From: Zhengitettix transpicula | Taxonomy: Eukaryota; Arthropoda; Insecta; Orthoptera; Tetrigidae | Direction of reading: 5' to 3' | Length of the DNA stretch: 64,000 nt | NCBI GenBank assembly: GCA_037074705.1 | Contig: CM073591.1 | Coordinates: 135,849,032 to 135,913,031 of the forward strand | In this document: positions 58,588 through 64,000 of the stretch, one piece after another | How the letters are laid out: every line of letters starts with the position of its first letter | Numbering within the stretch: position 1 is the stretch's first letter | Position numbers and translations under genes: made by a program | The notes under the pieces: model-generated | The model's database searches: none | What the model was told of the DNA's origin: nothing | What the model saw: only the letters and a program-made list of their open reading frames with translations

Positions 58588-58703
58588 GTTTTTTGGGAGG
58601 GGGGAGGTAACAGGCTACATGAGGGTAATCTACATAGTGGCAACTCCACTTTAATAGCATAGGAAGTGATTTGAAAGGGGGGATGCGGAAGGGTAGAGGA
58701 CAG
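58588..58703 (-). mobile_element. Family A retroposon, copy A15 (3' fragment)
   Basis: TTTTTTGGGAGGGGGGAGGTAACAGG head through GATGCGGAAGGGTAGAGGA, then unrelated sequence. A severely 5'-truncated copy on the retroposon's strand, adjacent to A14. Confidence 0.75.
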
Positions 58704-60500
58704 CTACTCTGGAAAGTAATACAGAAGTATGATATAGGAGACTAATTTTCGATTACAAAAATGAATGCAGAATTTGAAAGAACGTATTTTATTTGGTGTT
58801 AATGCATCAGATGGCAAGGCGTTAATAGCGGACAGGGATGTCTTACGTATATCAGTAACTTTATTTGTTATATATAAGGCGATATTATCAGTTTACCAGG
58901 AATCATAGAATTTGTAATGCAATAATGTCCCTATAATCATAAAGATTACAAAGGAAGGCTAAAATTCACATTAAAGTCTAATATTGAAAACGTGTGTTTT
59001 GTCCATTTCGAAATACGTCCTTACTACATACAAACTGGGGAATATTCAACTTAAAGTTACGTGCAAAAAATTCCTTCTAGTACTAAAGTATGTACTAATC
59101 GATTGTGGGTTCCTAATACACAAGTCCCTGGCCTTTTGTTGTCACGGTACTCTGAACCCTGTCGACATTGGCTCTATTCAGGACATCAAATGAGGGATTT
59201 ACTCCATTTGCATCTGCCCTACTTGTCACATTAGCCCTCTGCGTTTGCAAGTGTGTGTACTGACAGACATCCTCTGGGGTACAAACACCTCGCGGCTCCT
59301 TTGGAGAACAAACAGGGGAGTAGCTCCTGTTTCAGGTGATTCCCCCCTCCCCCCACACGCGTGGTATCAATAAATATAACAAATATTTACAGTAGTAGAT
59401 ATTTATCACACATAGAATCTCCTACATTAATATTATTTCGTAACAATTACCTAATATAAGGTCAGTTAAATTTCATGACGTGTCAAATTTTAAACGACCA
59501 TTTGATGTACTTCATTTTAATTAAAATAATTACAAAATAATTTAATTAATTTCACTCTGTTAAATCTCAATCGAAACAACATTTTTAAGTTTAAAAATTT
59601 ACAATAATTATTTGATTAGTGATGGAAGCATTATTTTAATCAAAATAAGTAATGGATTGAAGGCATTTAATCAATTATTTATTACAATACTGAGTAAAAA
59701 GATTCACAATTTTAGTTATGGACACTGTGATTTTTGCCTTCACGGGTCGCCGCCTGACATTCTCAGCTGAGTTCTCGATGTGTCATTGGGGCGGGGGATA
59801 CGAGGGGGGGGGGCTGATATTTGTTGACGTTGATCAGTAGGTCACCGGGGCAACTGCATAGCTGACAATCTTCATTCAGTACAGTGAAACGCATTTCTTC
59901 GAAATGAAATATTCAACGAGTTCGCAAATGTATTCGATTCAAACTTGGTTACTTCAATCGCCTGCACTACTTATCAAGACGTTTTTCCTTTTTACGAGGC
60001 ACTTACTTCGCTTTATTCGTTCTTATGCGGCTCTTTTATCAATTCACAAAACTTCATGATTAGCCTGGTTAATTTCAAGCCAAAATTCCTTAGATATCTT
60101 TATTATTTTTCTCGGGAAGGAAGGGGAAGTGGGGTGATTATACGAGTTCTGAATACAGTTCCAATGCATTACTTATAACCAGACTCCGAACTATTCACTA
60201 GAGTTGTGGCTGCGAACCCAGCGCCCTGCTCGGCTTTCAACTCAACTGACCCTGTACGTAGTTATACATGCAGTATGAAAAATTTGACTCTAACAGTAAA
60301 ATAATAAAAATTATACTACTTCTAAAATAATCAAAATATTTTCGTTGAGGCACATTATACATTGCCCACGTGATGGTTTCTGGTTTCACTGTTACTGTAC
60401 ATATATTTTTATAGAATACCCATGTAATTATTTAGTATAAAATGTATATTATGATGTTATTTTTAATTTCGTTTGAAAATAACAAGGCAATTCTATAAAA
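58704..60500. other. Unannotated stretch
   Basis: A GC-richer block at 59200-59350 and a G-run near 59800-59815 are the only compositional features. Frames of 69-77 codons carry no motif. No repeat family recognised. Confidence 0.4.
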
Positions 60501-62521
60501 ATTAACAGTTTTGGTTTTCATGTTCATCAAATATTTTGTTTGCCCATCAATAGTAAAGAAATTCGGACAGACTTTTACGTATTAACTGTTTAAAAGAGTG
60601 GAACTCAATTTAAGTTAGCCACTTAGATATTTACCGCTTCAAAGAATACCTGTTCGGAAGTTCCTTCCAGGCTTCTAAAATAAGAAAAATCCCTGTCCAA
60701 GCAGTTAAATTAGGTCTTTTTTATTTGGTAATGCTAGGTAAATTTTAGAAATTAAATATTAGAAATTATTATTAGCTACAATTTAAAACCAGAAATTATT
60801 AACATACCTTTTACTGAATACAGACTTCTTGTAACTAAATCAATTTAAATACCTTACATAACTTCGACATTTTGTCTCTGAATATTTTCTGCTCTACAGG
60901 AGACTTCAGAAAGCTTTGGCGTGTACGTTGGTATTCCTTCAATCACGAAGTCGTCCATTTATGTATCGAAGTTCCGACTATTTCTCTGAATATCTGGGGA
61001 CATAAACTGTTGTTCCTGCTTCCTTCATTGCAGTTAATTAACGGTACCATGTCACTCTACACTGGGCTTAGAGTACTACCAATGTAACACACAACGCTAA
61101 CAATCCAAACTGTCGGAAATGAAGAAGCCTCAAGAAATCTTTTCTCTCGTTTTTATATCACGTTCTGCCACTTCGTAAAAACATCATCCATCAGCCACAA
61201 GTATCTACCTCCTTTAACCACGAGGGTCATACTTACTTGTGACGTGTCGTAAACTGTTTTGTCTGGCCGGTATTGTTACTTAAGAAATCTCATATTTTGT
61301 AATGTCTGGAGGATTTACTCTCGTGGGTCCTTCCATCTTCTTTTATTTTAATTGAGTACTTTTCGTTAGAAAAACTATAAAGTTTGTTCATGAATGTACC
61401 ACGATCTCGATTTAGTCTCAAGTTGGTGGATGGTCATTTGATATAATTTTAAATCTTCTTGCGTGTCTATAAAAAGCGATATGTAGTTACTTCAAAGTCA
61501 GTTTTATAAATTTATCAAAAGCAAGGTTTTTTGATTGCTTGCCATTTCATTTCCAAATGGTTAATAGCAGTTTGTTGCCATAGATCCTTGCCACAGTGAT
61601 GTCAAGATTCCCCGTAATGTGTCCCATATTTTTCTCGTGTAAAGCCCAGATGATCGATTATTGTAAATAGTACCATTTTTTCTAAAGATGGCGGATGGCA
61701 TTCAATATCGCTTTGAACCTACTCACGGCTCTATGTAACAGCGACGAAAATATAAGTGACATCGGTTCGACAGTTTTCTTGTGAAAAGCGAACAAATTAG
61801 CCTGACAGCCTTGCAAGTATTAGGTGACGTCATTTACAGACCTCTGAATTCTTAAAGCTCTAAGATCTTTTGATTATCAGAATTGCATAGACATATTATT
61901 TATGAATGTAAACAATAGTGCAAGAAATGCAATAACTGAAAAATTTATCTAGGAGAAAGACAACATTAGAAGTTATTTTTGTAATAATGTTCAACTAATG
62001 GTTGAAAAATGTAATAAAATTTTTCCCGATTTATTAATAAGCTCACAAATCCCACAAATTTTCGTAATATGATAATAGAAATACAAGTCTATATAAATCA
62101 TCGCATATTTTGTGAAAGATCAGATGGAGGCTCGTTAATGCTACGTCTTCAGACTTGGCAAAAAAAGGACTTGAAACAATTCGATACATAAGTTAGAGAA
62201 CTGTTGTTGCAACTTCGCTGGTTGGGGATATATGTATTATTGAGTATACTACGGGACAGCCAGTTGTTTATAATGCAGAAGCGCGACTAGAAGTCTCCAG
62301 GAGGACGTGCAGCGCCTGACGAGGGGGTGCGGGAGGGGGGGGGGGGTTCGTATCATTCGCATGCCCATTTTTTTTTCATCTCCCATCGAACAAAAACTTG
62401 TGGGTTATGAATTATTCTATTTAATAAACAAATATTTTTCATTAAAATAAAAGTATTCTAATGCCAATTAATTAGGCCATTAATTGTTTGGACATAAAAT
62501 TTGAATTGTTTGATAAATCCA
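60501..62521. other. Unannotated stretch
   Basis: A 71-codon frame (60872-61087) begins near a CTCTACAG acceptor-like sequence but has no downstream donor I would defend. A G-run lies at about 62333-62346. Otherwise AT-rich. Confidence 0.35.
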
Positions 62522-63426
62522 TTATAGCGGTCTGATCGAACAAAGCAACAATAAAAAAGCGAGTTCAGCCGCTTTTGTTGAAAAGTCAAAATGGCGTTTG
62601 CGCGCATAAAAGTCTAGCAGTTTACGTCTATAGCCAGCCAGGAAAGGAAGTCAGTTTTTTTTACATCTACAGCCAGCTAGGATAGAGTTGGTGATGAAAG
62701 ATTTCTGTGGACGGATGAAGTTTTTCTGGTGAGCAGCAAAGAGCGGAATATTAAAGTTGACAGTTTAAGTCACCAGCAAGGAGCTAAAGAAACTTTAGTT
62801 TGCTCCGAAAGAATAAACAGTTAAAATAAATATTCAAGGAGATACGTTACAGTTTAAGTCCAAATCAGTAAAAGACTAATAAATCTACGAATCATAGGAT
62901 TCCTGTAAAGCAAGCAGACATCAGATAGCTGACATTCAGGAGGATCATCCGAGTTCCTGGGAGCCTATCAATTTTGACTTCAATAGTGTAAAATCTGTGA
63001 GTCGATATTTAGAATCAGCGTAAAATTTTGCAATAGTGTACTTCCGAAGCCAAAAAGAATGTTGGTACCAGCTGGACAGTATGTAAGTAACAAAACCAAA
63101 ACTAATGATTAATTGTAAACGCTAATTAATGTATAAAGTCAGATTTCGGTCTCTTTTAAATTGTCAATCAGAGTTAATTTCTTTACTTTTTAATTTCTTT
63201 CATTCTATCGACATATTGTTTAGGTAAATTGTTAACTGTTTTGTTATTAAGATTTTAAATCAATTTGTTTTGTTCATTATCAAACCCAGTCAAGGCCCTG
63301 AGAGAACCAGATCTCAAATTTTGTGTTTGTAATTATCTTTTATTGCCACAAATTATAATAAATTTTATGTTTTAAATTTGGTTTATTATTTCATTTAATA
63401 AAGACGAAATATTTGATTCTTACAGT
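62522..63426 (+). mobile_element. Family B LTR-like repeat (B9), close relative of B1
   Basis: Shares with 1270-2205 the AAAATGGCGTTTGCGCGCAT block, ATCCGAGTTCCTGGGAGCCTATCAA, CCAGCTGGACAG, GTCAGATTTCGGTC (about 63138) and ATCAAACCCAGTCAAGGCCC (about 63279). It contains an extra local duplication of the TA(C/T)AGCCAGC(C/T)AGGA segment near 62628-62685. It ends about TTGATTCTTACA without a PBS-like site, so it may be a solo LTR. It lies in the same orientation as B1, about 61 kb away. Confidence 0.65.
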
Positions 63427-63553
63427 ATATTCACCTCATATAAGCAAATATATGAACCTCGAGTCAGCAATATCAGGAGAAATAATCAACGTCAAGCTTT
63501 CGAATAGGAAATAAACGCTTGGTGAGTTCAGTGTAACTGGAGAGTGACCAAAT
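63427..63553. other. Short spacer, nothing recognised
   Basis: No supported feature. Confidence 0.4.
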
Positions 63554-63930
63554 TACGAGGATGGTTCAATAAGTAATACCTCCTTAAATAAGTTAGTTAT
63601 TTGGAAGTTTTGTATTTAGCGCGTTTCGTCGAACACTTATCTGACATTGACGTACGTATTAGACAGCTTTCTGTGATTGTATTCTTAAATGCGGAAGATG
63701 AAACGCCAATTAGCATTCAATAAAGGCTGAAATATTTGTACGGTGATGCAGCAGTGGATGTCAGCGCTGTTCGGCAATGGATTCGTCACTGTAAGGAAGC
63801 CGAATGGCAAACACCGTTGGCTGAAACGGCAGGACGGTTACTGCAATGACTCCACCGCAGTGGAATACATGCCCTTGTTAAAATGTCAACTAAAACTGTG
63901 TAAAAGGACGGAGACTACGGTATATTGAAA
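63554..63930 (+). pseudogene. mariner-family transposon, 5' end with transposase N-terminus
   Basis: ACGAGGATGGTTCAATAAGTAATACC (seen as two ~13-base blocks) is typical of a mariner terminal inverted repeat. The following frames encode LNAEDETPISI, then QRLKYLYGDAAVDVSAVRQW and IRHCKEAEW, then PLAETAGRL. This matches the helix-turn-helix N-terminus of mariner transposases (YGD..V..STVRRW..RFK.G....D..RSGRP). Stops and shifts occur at about 63722 and 63850. The catalytic domain is not seen, and identity with a mariner is lost after about 63910. Confidence 0.65.
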
Positions 63931-64000
63931 AGTGAAAATTTAATCATTAATGTCGTGAAGTTTATGCTGTATACATTTCATTTAATTTTATTGAAATATA

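Noticed and set aside
60872..61087. 71-codon frame after a CTCTACAG acceptor-like site as a host exon
   Set aside because: No donor or recognised protein family; composition is similar to its surroundings.

Overview
The window is AT-rich eukaryotic DNA that looks like an intergenic or intronic stretch of a large, repeat-laden arthropod genome, most likely an insect. No gap-free host gene is visible: long open frames are rare and almost all fall inside repeats, long (TA)n tracts are frequent, and the recognisable proteins are all transposon-derived. The species cannot be named from what is here.

Four repeat families make up most of the recognisable content. Family A is a ~450-550 bp poly(A)-tailed, SINE-like retroposon with about 15 copies (for example 6084-6519, 14312-14870, 52924-53400). 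Family B comprises LTR-like 0.9-1.4 kb units, often abutting (TA)n tracts. Near the 3' end most carry a site resembling a retroviral primer-binding site for tRNA-Lys (1270-2205, 19460-20582, 37823-39002, 39043-40266 on the minus strand, 47207-48573, 62522-63426). Family C is an unclassified element built of degenerate tandem modules, best seen at 50217-52290, where the last units repeat with an exact 281 bp period. The fourth group is tRNA-derived SINEs (10660-10941; a minus-strand head at 28725-28803).

Autonomous-element relics are: a Tc1-like transposase scrap (3681-3932, minus); a Penelope-like element with reverse transcriptase and GIY-YIG endonuclease (17395-18767), the best-preserved coding sequence in the window; a PIF/Harbinger-like DNA element with long terminal inverted repeats (22782-23699); a Jockey-clade reverse transcriptase (29600-31470, minus); a mariner transposase (about 32760-33310) with a second partial copy of its 3' end at 35778; an RNase H/zinc-finger C-terminal piece of an I/R1-like non-LTR element (34440-35560); and a second mariner 5' end at the right edge (63554-63930).

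The most unusual structures are: (1) two family-B units arranged tail to tail around a shared (AT)n tract, the minus-strand one carrying five tandem PBS-like sites (39043-39360); (2) several hammerhead-ribozyme-like cores (21166, 42746-42775, 25478, 50092, 19146) of the kind known from Penelope-like elements, one inside a ~230 bp imperfect palindrome; (3) a perfect-looking minus-strand internal exon (54328-54428) in a local GC-rich island, the only hint of a host gene; and (4) family A copies that, read opposite to their poly(A) strand, present a poly-pyrimidine/AG acceptor followed by a conserved ~65-codon open frame, so they could be exonised.
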